Source of the DNA: QYQL01 sp041674265
GTDB lineage: Bacteria > Verrucomicrobiota > Verrucomicrobiia > Chthoniobacterales > Terrimicrobiaceae
DNA: 10,452 bases
Assembly: GCA_041674265.1 (NCBI GenBank)
Contig: JBAYWC010000091.1
Span: forward strand, 1-10,452
Direction: 5' to 3'
Below, in pieces: positions 1 through 6,482 of the stretch; the stretch's first letter is position 1; each line of letters opens with the position of its first letter. A model generated the notes under the pieces. The model was not told where the DNA came from, made no database searches, and saw nothing but the letters and a program-made list of their open reading frames with translations. Made by a program: the position numbers and the translations under genes.

Positions 1-50
1 GTAATTCTAATTCGCTTTCAAGATGAGACTAACCATGCTACTCAATCTGG

Positions 51-582
51 ATGGCAAGACCTCGACATATCGATCCCACAATCGTCCGCCGCGCGATGGA
101 AGTCGCCGCCACTGCAACCTCGATTGACATATTACGGCAGTGCCAATCGATTCTTCTTCCTGCACAGCACCAAGCCACGCTCAGTCAAACAGCGTCAGCA
201 CTTGGCGTGAGCCGAGCAACTGTGGCTCGCCTCCAGGCTCGATTTCGCAAGGAGATCGATTCTCTTCCAAGCGGAGACCGCAACTGGGGAGGTCGCCGTC
301 GATCAAATCTGAGTATGGCACAGGAGCGGAAGTTTCTGCAGCCTTGGCTGGAGCAGGCGGTGGCTGGCGCGATGGTGGTGGTCTCTCCAATTCGTGCCGC
401 ACTATCTCAAAAACTGGAACGTCCAGTAAAGGCGTCTGTCGTCTACAGGCTCTTGGCCCGGCACGGGTGGAGGAAGGTGGCCCCGACACGCGTCACCCAA
501 AAAGCAAGCTGGAGGCCCAAGAAGACTGGAAAAAAAACTCCCGGTGGAATTGGAAGCCATCTTGAAAAACCTATTTAAATGA
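51..582 (+). pseudogene. IS630-family transposase, N-terminal remnant with frameshifts
   Basis: The frame from ATG 51 resembles the DNA-binding N-terminus of IS630-family transposases: a basic start (MARPRHIDPTIVRRAM), a helix-turn-helix around residues 42-66 (TLSQTASALGVSRATVARLQ), a WGGRRR linker and the second winged-helix segment ending VVYRLLARHGWRKVAP. After base ~485 the family-like continuation (DTRHPKSKLEAQEDWKKN) lies in the -1 frame, so one base appears lost near CCCCG 481-485. After the A8 run at 530-537 the third frame (KKLPVELEAILKNLF) looks more family-like and ends at TGA 580-582; this second shift is less certain. Intact members have about 340 codons and a C-terminal DDE catalytic domain, which is wholly absent here. 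I saw no terminal inverted repeats. It is a non-functional relic next to lysA. Confidence 0.8.
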
Positions 583-775
583 AAATGCCTTGCCGACCGC
601 CGGGTTCTTTGCTGAATTCTTGCTCGAGCCATTCGCTGACTGTTTCAGGGCTTTTCAGATGAAACGGCTTTGCGCGGGCCCCGAAAACCCGGAGAGTCTT
701 TCCGGGTGTGAAATCGGCTATGGCAGGGCGCGATTGACAGCGCGTTCCGTCCCAAGCATTTTTGAGGCCGTGCAT
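575..775 (-). CDS. possible small protein of 66 aa, divergent from lysA
   Basis: An open frame of 66 codons runs on the minus strand from ATG 775-773 to TAA 577-575. It fills the otherwise empty gap before lysA. An AGGA lies 6-7 nt upstream of its ATG, one of few Shine-Dalgarno-like sites in the window. The predicted protein is basic in the middle and ends with an amphipathic-looking stretch (SPETVSEWLEQEFSKEPGG). About 55% of the third codon positions I checked are G or C. I do not recognise a family. The start would overlap the lysA GTG by 6 bases, and the stop lies inside the transposase relic, so it could also be the tail of an older gene cut by that insertion, or chance. No function is proposed. 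Confidence 0.3.
   Translation of the reverse strand: MHGLKNAWDGTRCQSRPAIADFTPGKTLRVFGARAKPFHLKSPETVSEWLEQEFSKEPGGRQGIFI
734..762 (+). promoter_or_regulatory. candidate sigma-70 promoter of lysA (perfect -35, weak -10)
   Basis: TTGACA at 734-739 is a perfect -35 hexamer. With a 17-bp spacer the -10 would be CATTTT at 757-762, matching only 3 of 6 consensus bases. Transcription would then begin around base 769, right at the GTG start codon of lysA, giving a leaderless mRNA. This fits the lack of a well-spaced Shine-Dalgarno there but rests mainly on one hexamer. Confidence 0.3.
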
Positions 776-2080
776 TCGTTTTCCTATATCGGTGGAGCCC
801 TTCATTGCGAAGGGGTGGATCTTGAAGAGGTGGCCGCCCGGTTCGGGACCCCCGCTTATGTTTACTCTGCGGCGACCATCCGGAACAACTTCCGGCGTCT
901 CGATCTGGCCCACAAACCGATCGACCACTTGGTCTGCTACGCGGTAAAGGCGAATTCGAATCTGGCGATCCTGGACCTTTTGGCCGGAGAGGGGGCTGGT
1001 TTTGACATCGTTTCCGCAGGGGAACTTTTCCGTGTCCTGAAAGCCGGCGGACGGGCGGACAGATGCACTTTTGCCGGCGTGGGAAAGACGGTTGACGAAA
1101 TCGCCTATGCCCTGAAAGAGGGCGTGTATTGCTTCAATGTCGAGAGCGAGGCGGAACTCGAACGGATCAATGACGTCGCGGGTTCGCTGCGTCTCATCGC
1201 GCCGGTTGCTGTCCGGGTGAACCCCGATGTCGATGCGCGCACCCACAAGTTCATTTCGACCGGCAAGAGCAAAAACAAATTTGGAATCGGCCTGGACCGG
1301 GCTGTCGAAGTCTATGCGAAAGCCGGGACTCTTCCCCACTTGAAAATCCGCGGCCTCCAAACCCACATCGGCTCCCAGATCCTGGAAGCGGAGCCTTTCG
1401 CCGAGGCCGCCCGGAAGCTGGCCGCGCTGGTCACGGAAATCAAGGCCCGCCACGGCATAGAATGCTTCAGCATCGGCGGAGGGATCGGGATCGTTTATGA
1501 CGCGGCGCTGGCAAGCGGCGATCCCGAATGGTGGAAATCCGGCGATCATTCCTGCCGGATCACGCCGGAGGATTATGCGGCGGCCGTCCTGCCCGTTCTC
1601 GCCCCGCTCGGCCTGCGGATTCTCTTCGAGCCTGGACGCTTCCTTGTCGGCAATGCGGGAGTTCTTCTTTCCACCGTTCAATACGTGAAGAAGACTCCGT
1701 CGAAAACATTCACGATAGTGGACGCGGCGATGAACGACCTCATCCGCCCAGCGCTTTACGACGGCTGGCACGAAATCGTGCCCTTGAAGGAATCCGCGGA
1801 GCCGTCCGTGCCGATGGATGTGGTCGGTCCTGTCTGCGAGAGCGGAGACTTCTTTGCGCAGGATCGCGAACTTCCCCCGCTCGCGACAGGAGACAGGATC
1901 GCGCTACTCAGCGCGGGGGCCTACGGGTTTGTGATGTCCTCGAACTACAATTCGCGCCCGCTGCTTCCAGAGGTGCTGGTGGATAGCCCGGATGTCCACC
2001 TCGTCCGCAAGCGGCAGAGCCCGGAGGAAATGATTGCCGGAGAAATTCTACCATCCACGAGGCGGAAAGCTGGAAAATAA
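770..2080 (+). CDS. lysA: diaminopimelate decarboxylase
   Basis: PLP enzyme that decarboxylates meso-diaminopimelate to L-lysine, the last step of lysine synthesis, in the cytoplasm. With the GTG at 770 the protein has 436 aa, a usual length. Fold-type III alanine-racemase barrel: the PLP lysine is K60 in CYAVKANSN; the HIGSQ motif is at 199-203; the glycine-rich phosphate-binding loop SIGGGIG is at 234-240; EPGR is at 287-290; and the active-site cysteine contributed across the dimer is in CESGD 356-360. The C-terminal beta domain ends with the SAGAYGFVMSSNYNSRP signature. The frame stays open upstream to ATG 590, with another ATG at 659, but residues before 770 show no family resemblance, so GTG 770 (reading MHSFSYIGG) is preferred. 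It is followed by glnII after a 172-bp gap that carries glnII's own promoter. Confidence 0.95.
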   Translation: MHSFSYIGGALHCEGVDLEEVAARFGTPAYVYSAATIRNNFRRLDLAHKPIDHLVCYAVKANSNLAILDLLAGEGAGFDIVSAGELFRVLKAGGRADRCTFAGVGKTVDEIAYALKEGVYCFNVESEAELERINDVAGSLRLIAPVAVRVNPDVDARTHKFISTGKSKNKFGIGLDRAVEVYAKAGTLPHLKIRGLQTHIGSQILEAEPFAEAARKLAALVTEIKARHGIECFSIGGGIGIVYDAALASGDPEWWKSGDHSCRITPEDYAAAVLPVLAPLGLRILFEPGRFLVGNAGVLLSTVQYVKKTPSKTFTIVDAAMNDLIRPALYDGWHEIVPLKESAEPSVPMDVVGPVCESGDFFAQDRELPPLATGDRIALLSAGAYGFVMSSNYNSRPLLPEVLVDSPDVHLVRKRQSPEEMIAGEILPSTRRKAGK

Positions 2081-2137
2081 CCCGGGGGGCGCCCCTCATG
2101 GACCGTTTCTCCGGTTTTTCCGGGATGTTGTTTACAA

Positions 2138-2155
2138 TTGGCACCCTACTTGCTT
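2138..2155 (+). promoter_or_regulatory. sigma-54 (RpoN) -24/-12 promoter of glnII
   Basis: TTGGCACCCTACTTGCTT contains the -24 element TGGCAC and the -12 element TTGCT. The invariant GG (2140-2141) and GC (2152-2153) are separated by exactly 10 bases, as sigma-54 promoters require; only the base after TGGCAC differs from the usual G. The expected transcription start is near 2164-2166, leaving a leader of about 88 nt. Sigma-54 control of glutamine synthetase genes through NtrC-type activators is established in proteobacteria, including rhizobial glnII. The activator site was not identified. Confidence 0.75.
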
Positions 2156-2200
2156 GATTCACTTCGCCGGCTGGGAAATCAGGGAAAAACCAACATCTGG

Positions 2201-2223
2201 CGGCTCACCCCCGGCGTGAGTTG
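2201..2223 (+). promoter_or_regulatory. possible hairpin in the glnII leader
   Basis: CGGCTCAC (2201-2208) can pair with GTGAGTTG (2216-2223), giving an 8-bp stem with two G-U pairs and a 7-nt loop, about 30 nt upstream of the glnII ATG and inside the leader predicted from the sigma-54 promoter. No T-run follows, so it is not a terminator. It matches no riboswitch I know and may be chance. Confidence 0.2.
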
Positions 2224-2252
2224 TTCAAAATCAGACACAGCAAACAACAAAT

Positions 2253-3275
2253 ATGGCGAAGTATAAACTCGAATACATCTGGTTGGACGGCTATGAGCCC
2301 GTTGCCAACCTGCGTGGGAAAACCCAAGTCAAGGAATTTGACACATTTCCCTCTCTGGAAGATCTCCCCATGTGGGGATTTGACGGCAGCTCGACCCGGC
2401 AGGCGGAAGGAAAAAGCTCGGACTGCATTCTCAAACCGGTGGCCAGCTACCCTGATCCCACAAAAACCAACGCCGTGCTCGTGATGTGCGAGGTCATGCT
2501 CCCGGATGGCAGCGCGCACCCGAGCAACTCGCGGGCATCGATCCTCGATGATCCAGACGCGTGGTTCGGATTCGAACAGGAATATTTTCTTTACCAGGAC
2601 GGTGCCCCGCTCGGGTTTCCGGCAGGGGGTGGATTCCCTCCTCCGCAGGGGGAATATTACACCGGGGTGGGCTACCGGAACGTGGGCGACATCGCGCGCG
2701 AGATTGTGGACACCCATCTCGACCTCTGTCTGGCCGCGGGCATCAACCACGAAGGAATCAATGCCGAGGTGGCGAAGGGCCAGTGGGAATTCCAGATTTT
2801 CGGCAAAGGCTCGAAGACGGCCGCCGACCAGGTTTGGATGGCCCGTTACCTCCTGCTCCGCCTCACCGAAAAATACGGCGTGGACGTGAACTGGCACTGC
2901 AAGCCGCTCGGCAAAGATGTGGACTGGAACGGCTCTGGAATGCACTCGAACTTCTCGACGAAATATCTGCGCGAAGTCGGTGGAAAGGATTACTTCGAAG
3001 CCTTGATGGCCGCGTTCGACAAATACAAGAACGAGCACATCGCGGTTTACGGTCCGGACAACCACCTGCGGCTCACCGGGCTGCACGAAACCCAGTCGAT
3101 CGACAAATTCAATTACGGCCTGGCCAACCGAGGTGCCTCGGTCCGCGTGCCGCACAGCTTCGTGAACAACGGCTACAAAGGCTACCTCGAAGACCGTCGC
3201 CCGAATTCGCAGGGAGATCCCTACAAGATTGCCAGCCGCATTCTTCAGACGATCGCGACCGTACCAACGAAGTAA
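2253..3275 (+). CDS. glnII: glutamine synthetase, type II (eukaryote-like GSII)
   Basis: ATP-dependent ligation of ammonia to glutamate, the entry point of nitrogen assimilation. At 340 aa it is the short GSII form rather than bacterial GSI (~470 aa) or GSIII (~700 aa). The N-terminal beta-grasp half carries YIWLDGYEPVANLRGK (8-23) and WGFDGSST (41-48). The catalytic barrel shows the metal/glutamate-binding FGFEQEYFL (105-113), the E-rich GINHEGINAEVAKGQWEFQ (163-181), the NGSGMHSNFST loop (226-236), RGASVRVP (293-300) and EDRRPNSQGDPY (313-324). GSII enzymes lack the adenylylation tyrosine loop of GSI, so control is expected at transcription, which agrees with the sigma-54 promoter upstream. 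The bases before the ATG (ACAACAAAT) hold no Shine-Dalgarno. Transcription ends at the hairpin just downstream. Confidence 0.96.
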   Translation: MAKYKLEYIWLDGYEPVANLRGKTQVKEFDTFPSLEDLPMWGFDGSSTRQAEGKSSDCILKPVASYPDPTKTNAVLVMCEVMLPDGSAHPSNSRASILDDPDAWFGFEQEYFLYQDGAPLGFPAGGGFPPPQGEYYTGVGYRNVGDIAREIVDTHLDLCLAAGINHEGINAEVAKGQWEFQIFGKGSKTAADQVWMARYLLLRLTEKYGVDVNWHCKPLGKDVDWNGSGMHSNFSTKYLREVGGKDYFEALMAAFDKYKNEHIAVYGPDNHLRLTGLHETQSIDKFNYGLANRGASVRVPHSFVNNGYKGYLEDRRPNSQGDPYKIASRILQTIATVPTK

Positions 3276-3291
3276 AAAAAGCAGTCATGGC

Positions 3292-3326
3292 AAACGCCGT
3301 CCGGCGCAAACCGGACGGCGTTTTTT
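3292..3326 (+). terminator. rho-independent terminator of glnII
   Basis: ACGCCGTCCGG (3294-3304) pairs perfectly with CCGGACGGCGT (3311-3321) around a 6-nt loop (CGCAAA). Flanking A-T pairs extend the stem to 13 bp, and six T residues follow (3321-3326). It starts 16 bases past the glnII stop. Read on the minus strand the same stem is followed by only three T, so it may serve the converging sppA less efficiently. Confidence 0.92.
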
Positions 3327-3349
3327 GCTGAAGACGTGTTTTTTCGGGC

Positions 3350-4378
3350 TCAGGGCGCGTAGAATGCGGGAAGGAGGTAAACCCTCCCCGGTTCGAGCAG
3401 CGCGGCCTTCGGGAGCAGGTCGAATTCGATCTTCGTTGAAGCGCGCGACTCGCCGAACATCCGGAAAAATTTGTCGAGGCTGTAGGTGCGTTCGTATTTG
3501 ACGACCTGGGCATTCGGGGCGCTTCCGAGTTCCGCCGCTTTGTCGTAGGCGTCTTCGATGTAGCCGAGTTCGTCCACCAACCGGGACGCATAGGCATCCG
3601 TTCCGCTCAGGACACGACCATCGGCCACCCCCTCGCGCAGATCCTTCTCATCCAGCTTGCGGGACTTGGCAACGATGCCGACAAACCGGTCGTAGCTCTG
3701 CATGACGAGGCCTTGCACGTAGGTTTTTTCCTCCTCGGTCATCTCCCGGGCCCCGTTGAGCATGTCTTTGAGTTTTCCGCTTTTGAAGATCACCGACTGG
3801 AGGCCGATCTTTCCGAAAAGCTCCCGGTAGTTCAGCGTGGAGATGATCACCCCGATGCTGCCGGTGAAGGTCGTGTTGTTGCACATGATCCAATTCGCGC
3901 CGCAGGCCGCGTAGTAGGCGCCCGAGGCTCCGATGGAATTGAAATAGACAACCACCGGCTTGTGGCGCGCGAGGCGGCAGATCGCATCGTACAAAACGTC
4001 GGATGCCGTGATTTCCCCGCCGGGAGAATCCACCTGCAGGACAACCGCCTTGATTTGCCGGTCATTTTCCGCCTGTTCCAGCGCGGCCTTGAAGTCATCC
4101 ACCATCGAGCTGCCGAGGCTTCCGGCCGCCCCGAATGCAATAATCCCATCGAGGGGAATCACGGCGACTTTGGCGGAGGACCCCGATCCGTCGATGAGAA
4201 TTCTCTCTTCGAAAGTTTTCGGTTTCAGAAGCTTCACGCCAGCCATCCCCGAGGCGCCTCTTGCCCCCAGCGCGGCCAAGAGAATCAAATTGACAAACAT
4301 GCTCGCGCAGACCGCGACGAACAGGAAAACCATGAGACAACCGGATTTTTTCATGAGGCGAGCCAGAAAGTGGCGCAA
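3350..4378 (-). CDS. sppA: signal peptide peptidase SppA, short (36K) type, S49 family
   Basis: Membrane-bound serine protease that cleaves released signal peptides in the membrane. From the TTG at 4378 the protein has 342 aa with one S49 domain, as in Bacillus-type SppA; the E. coli protein is about double. An N-terminal hydrophobic anchor follows MKKSG (about residues 13-38). The Ser/Lys dyad is visible: Ser152 in NSIGASGAYYAA and Lys199 in VIFKSGKLKDM. VDSPGGEI (116-123) and TGSIGV (172-177) are further S49 signatures. Start choice: GGAGGAGGG at 4390-4382 sits 4-7 nt before TTG 4378. ATG 4354 (reading MKKSGCLMVF) and GTG 4393 are alternatives without a Shine-Dalgarno. The gene lies 166 bp downstream of the broken aminotransferase on the same strand and converges on glnII. 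Confidence 0.93.
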   Translation of the reverse strand: MRHFLARLMKKSGCLMVFLFVAVCASMFVNLILLAALGARGASGMAGVKLLKPKTFEERILIDGSGSSAKVAVIPLDGIIAFGAAGSLGSSMVDDFKAALEQAENDRQIKAVVLQVDSPGGEITASDVLYDAICRLARHKPVVVYFNSIGASGAYYAACGANWIMCNNTTFTGSIGVIISTLNYRELFGKIGLQSVIFKSGKLKDMLNGAREMTEEEKTYVQGLVMQSYDRFVGIVAKSRKLDEKDLREGVADGRVLSGTDAYASRLVDELGYIEDAYDKAAELGSAPNAQVVKYERTYSLDKFFRMFGESRASTKIEFDLLPKAALLEPGRVYLLPAFYAP

Positions 4379-4381
4379 AAT

Positions 4382-4390
4382 CCCTCCTCC
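4382..4390 (-). promoter_or_regulatory. strong Shine-Dalgarno deciding the sppA start
   Basis: On the minus strand GGAGGAGGG precedes TTG 4378 by 7 nt (counting from the first GGAGG) or 4 nt (from AGGAGG). It is the only full-length Shine-Dalgarno match I found near any start in the window, and it lies too far (over 25 nt) from ATG 4354 to serve that codon. Confidence 0.5.
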
Positions 4391-4543
4391 CACAAGCAGG
4401 GAAATCGGGGCTTTTTTTCAAGCGGAATACCGTTTCCCCCGGCGATCCCAGCGTCTTGCGTGAAAAACCGCCGAATTCGGGCCCAACAAACCCCGGCGTC
4501 CCCTCCTCCGCAAGATGGGCTGGCTTTCTGTGATTTGCCCAGG

Positions 4544-5852
4544 TCAAATCGATTCCATCGCCTCGTCGAGCACCGAGAGCAGGAATTCCACATCGCCGGC
4601 ATGGGGCACATCGGCGGCTTGATGCGAAGCGTATTGCCGTGCAGTCCGCCTTTGCCCAGAAGAAGGCCGAGATCGCGGCACCTTTCAAAAACACGGAGGC
4701 ATTCGTCTTTTGCAGGCGCCTTTTTCTCCCGGTCGGTCACCAGTTCGCAGCCGATCATCAACCCCCTCCCCCGCACCTGGCCGATGAGCGGATGTTTTTC
4801 CTGGAGGCTCCGGAGACCGTTCATGAGCAGGGATCCCATGACGAGGGAATTCGCCTGCAATCCTTCGTTCTCGATCACCTCGAGGACCGCAAGCCCCTGG
4901 GCACAGGTCACGGGATTGCCGCCGAAGGTATTGAAATGAACCCGCTCGGCGAGGCAGGCCGCGATCTCCGGCGTCGTGACCACCGCGCCCAACGGACAGC
5001 CGTTGCCGATCCCCTTGGCCATGGTGACGATGTCGGGAACAACGTCCTGGGTTTGGAATCCCCAGAAATGGGAACCGGTCCTTCCGGATCCGGTCTGCAC
5101 TTCATCGGCGATGCAAAGCCCGCCCGCCGCCCGGACGTGACGGTAGGGGCGTCTTTCAGATATCCATCGGGAAAAACCACGGAGCCGCCGACACCCTGGA
5201 TGGACTCCGCAATGAACCCCGCGCCCCGTCCCGGTGTGGCAAATTGGATCAGGTTTTGAATTTCTTCCGCATACCGTGGACCGGAATCCTCCGAGGTCCA
5301 TCTCCTGCGGTAGAGGTCCGGAGCCACGGCATGATGCACCCCGAAGCTGTGCGGGGTGTTGAATTTCCATGTGTGGTGCGAGGTCAGGGCCATCGTGGAT
5401 TGGCTGCCGCCATGGTAGCCGTTGCGGAGGGCGATCATGTCGAAATTCCCCGTGCAGGCCCGCGCCATGAGGAGCGCGAGGTCGTTGGCCTCGGAGCCGG
5501 AGTTCACAAAATAGCAGACTTTGAGATTTCCCGGCATCCGGGAAGCCAGTGCCCCGGCATACCGCGCGATGTTCGGATGCAGATAGATCGTGGTCGTGTG
5601 CTGCAGGGTTTCATTCTGGCGATTGGCCGCGGCCACGACGTGCGGGTGACAATGCCCCACACTCACGGTGACGATGCCCCCGAAGCCATCCAGATACCGT
5701 CGGCCTTTTTCGTCGAAGAGGTATTGCCCGCGCCCGGCCACGACCATCAGGGGCTCGCGGTAATAATGAAAAAGCGCCGGATTCACGAATTCCCGCCTGA
5801 GCTGCAGGACCTCCCCGAGGGAAGGGCCGGTGTATGGCGGAGGCTGAAAATT
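4544..5852 (-). pseudogene. class III aminotransferase, AGXT2-like, frameshifted and fused to a permease fragment
   Basis: The family (alanine-glyoxylate aminotransferase 2 / (R)-3-amino-2-methylpropionate-pyruvate transaminase) moves amino groups from beta-amino acids, alanine or glyoxylate with PLP. The sequence covers nearly the whole enzyme: PPPYTGPSLGEVLQLRREF at the N-terminus, YLFDEKGRRYLDGFGGI, TVSVGHCHP, FVNSGSEANDLALLMARA and AESIQGVGG. The frame then breaks at the G4 run 5146-5149 (two bases extra, or one missing). The next frame carries the PLP-contacting IADEVQTG, the Schiff-base lysine in DIVTMAKGIGNG, HFNTFGGNP and GRGLMIGCEL. A second break at G4 4603-4606 (one base missing) puts the expected C-terminus (AGDVEFLLSVLDEAMESI, stop 4546-4544) in a third register. 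There is no start of its own: the reading frame enters from the permease fragment. Active-site residues are intact, so decay is recent, or the indels are sequencing errors. Confidence 0.88.
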
Positions 5853-6243
5853 CTGGATCCCAAACCATCCGCAGGCAACGACGGCCCGCATCAAGGCCTG
5901 GATGTTTGCTCCAAAAACGCCGAAGGACGACCTCGGCAGGACCGGAAAGGGAATCCCGTAGGCAGTTCCCGCTCTCGCATTCAGGGTCATCGGCGCAAGC
6001 ACGATCAGATTCCCAAGCAGAACGGTCAAAACCGCCTGCCACCAGTTCATCCCCTCGGCAATCAGTCCGCTGGCAAGCTGACAGGTGGGAATGCAAACCG
6101 CCATGCCGACCCACAAGGCGGCAATGTCCCTCTTTCCCCCAGCGCCGGTCCTCCTGGGAGACCGGAGCCAGATCCTTGTTCCACAAGGTGGGAGCAACGT
6201 TGAATTCCGGCGGGGCAACGGGCTGGGAGACGAGGGAGTTCAC
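5853..6243 (-). pseudogene. NCS1-family nucleobase/hydantoin/allantoin permease, N-terminal fragment
   Basis: Only the first ~130 codons of a ~480-aa, 12-helix permease remain. From GTG 6243 the protein begins like NCS1 transporters with a cytosolic segment (APPEFNVAPTLWNKDLAPVS). The frame is lost at the C5 run 6136-6140 (one extra base) and continues in the neighbouring frame with TM1 (IAALWVGMAVCIPT), TM2 (GMNWWQAVLTVLLGNLIVLAP), NARAGTAYGIPFPV and the start of TM3, ending ALMRAVVACGWFGIQ. In intact members this Q is followed by TWIGG or similar and nine more helices. Here the next codon is already N-terminal aminotransferase sequence, in frame. NCS1 proteins import uracil, cytosine, allantoin or hydantoins by cation symport; this piece cannot do so. 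The start is uncertain: the frame stays open to an ATG at 6306 and no clear Shine-Dalgarno is present. Confidence 0.85.
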
Positions 6244-6368
6244 TTTTCCCGAAACAGGGGGCAGGGGCGATGCTCCACTTCGTTTCGGTTGTGCTTCCTG
6301 CCCCAAACATTCGTCTTTCCCATTTCACGAAACGCCATCGCGCTGGTTTTCCGCCCGTGTGCGGCACA

Positions 6369-6464
6369 GTCCTCCGCCGCGAAATCCCGCTTCCAAACGG
6401 GCGGGACGCCTGTTCCCCTTGGATTTGGCAGCATTCGGCTTGTGCATGAGTCGTTGCGGAGGAC
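6369..6464. repeat. 96-bp segment bounded by 9-bp inverted repeats, possible interspersed element
   Basis: GTCCTCCGC (6369-6377) and GCGGAGGAC (6456-6464) are perfect inverted repeats at the ends of a 96-bp stretch. GCAC occurs just outside both ends (6364-6367 and 6466-6469), each one base away, like a short target duplication. Inside, CCCGC and GCGGG flank TTCCAAACGG, followed by GACGCCTGTTCCCC. On the minus strand this reads GTGVPPVWKRDF, a phrase I associate from memory with GC-rich interspersed repeats in Verrucomicrobiota and Lentisphaerota. It fills most of the 239-bp gap between the permease fragment and uppS, where I see no gene. Confidence 0.35.
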
Positions 6465-6482
6465 AGCACGTTCCATGCCGGT

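Noticed and set aside
687..707. Perfect 7-bp hairpin ACCCGGA-N7-TCCGGGT upstream of lysA
   Set aside because: No T-run on the plus strand and only a short, interrupted one on the minus strand; inside the possible small gene; not convincing as terminator or attenuator.
575..1771. 398-codon open frame on the minus strand opposite lysA
   Set aside because: Antisense shadow of a GC-rich gene; no family resemblance, and lysA motifs are continuous on the plus strand. Only its last 66 codons, outside lysA, are kept as a possible small gene.
1978..2000. GGTGGA/TCCACC dyad about 165-185 bp upstream of the predicted glnII start, a possible activator site
   Set aside because: It lies inside lysA codons, the arms are only 6 bp, and it does not match the NtrC consensus as I know it.
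2086..2095. GGGGCGCCCC palindrome just after the lysA stop as a terminator
   Set aside because: A palindrome with no loop and no following T-run.
2205..3155. 316-codon minus-strand frame opposite glnII
   Set aside because: Mirror of a highly conserved coding sequence, with no recognisable domain and no start signal.
3713..4939. 408-codon plus-strand frame across sppA and the aminotransferase
   Set aside because: Runs antisense through two unrelated genes, which a real gene would not do; composition is typical of a shadow frame.
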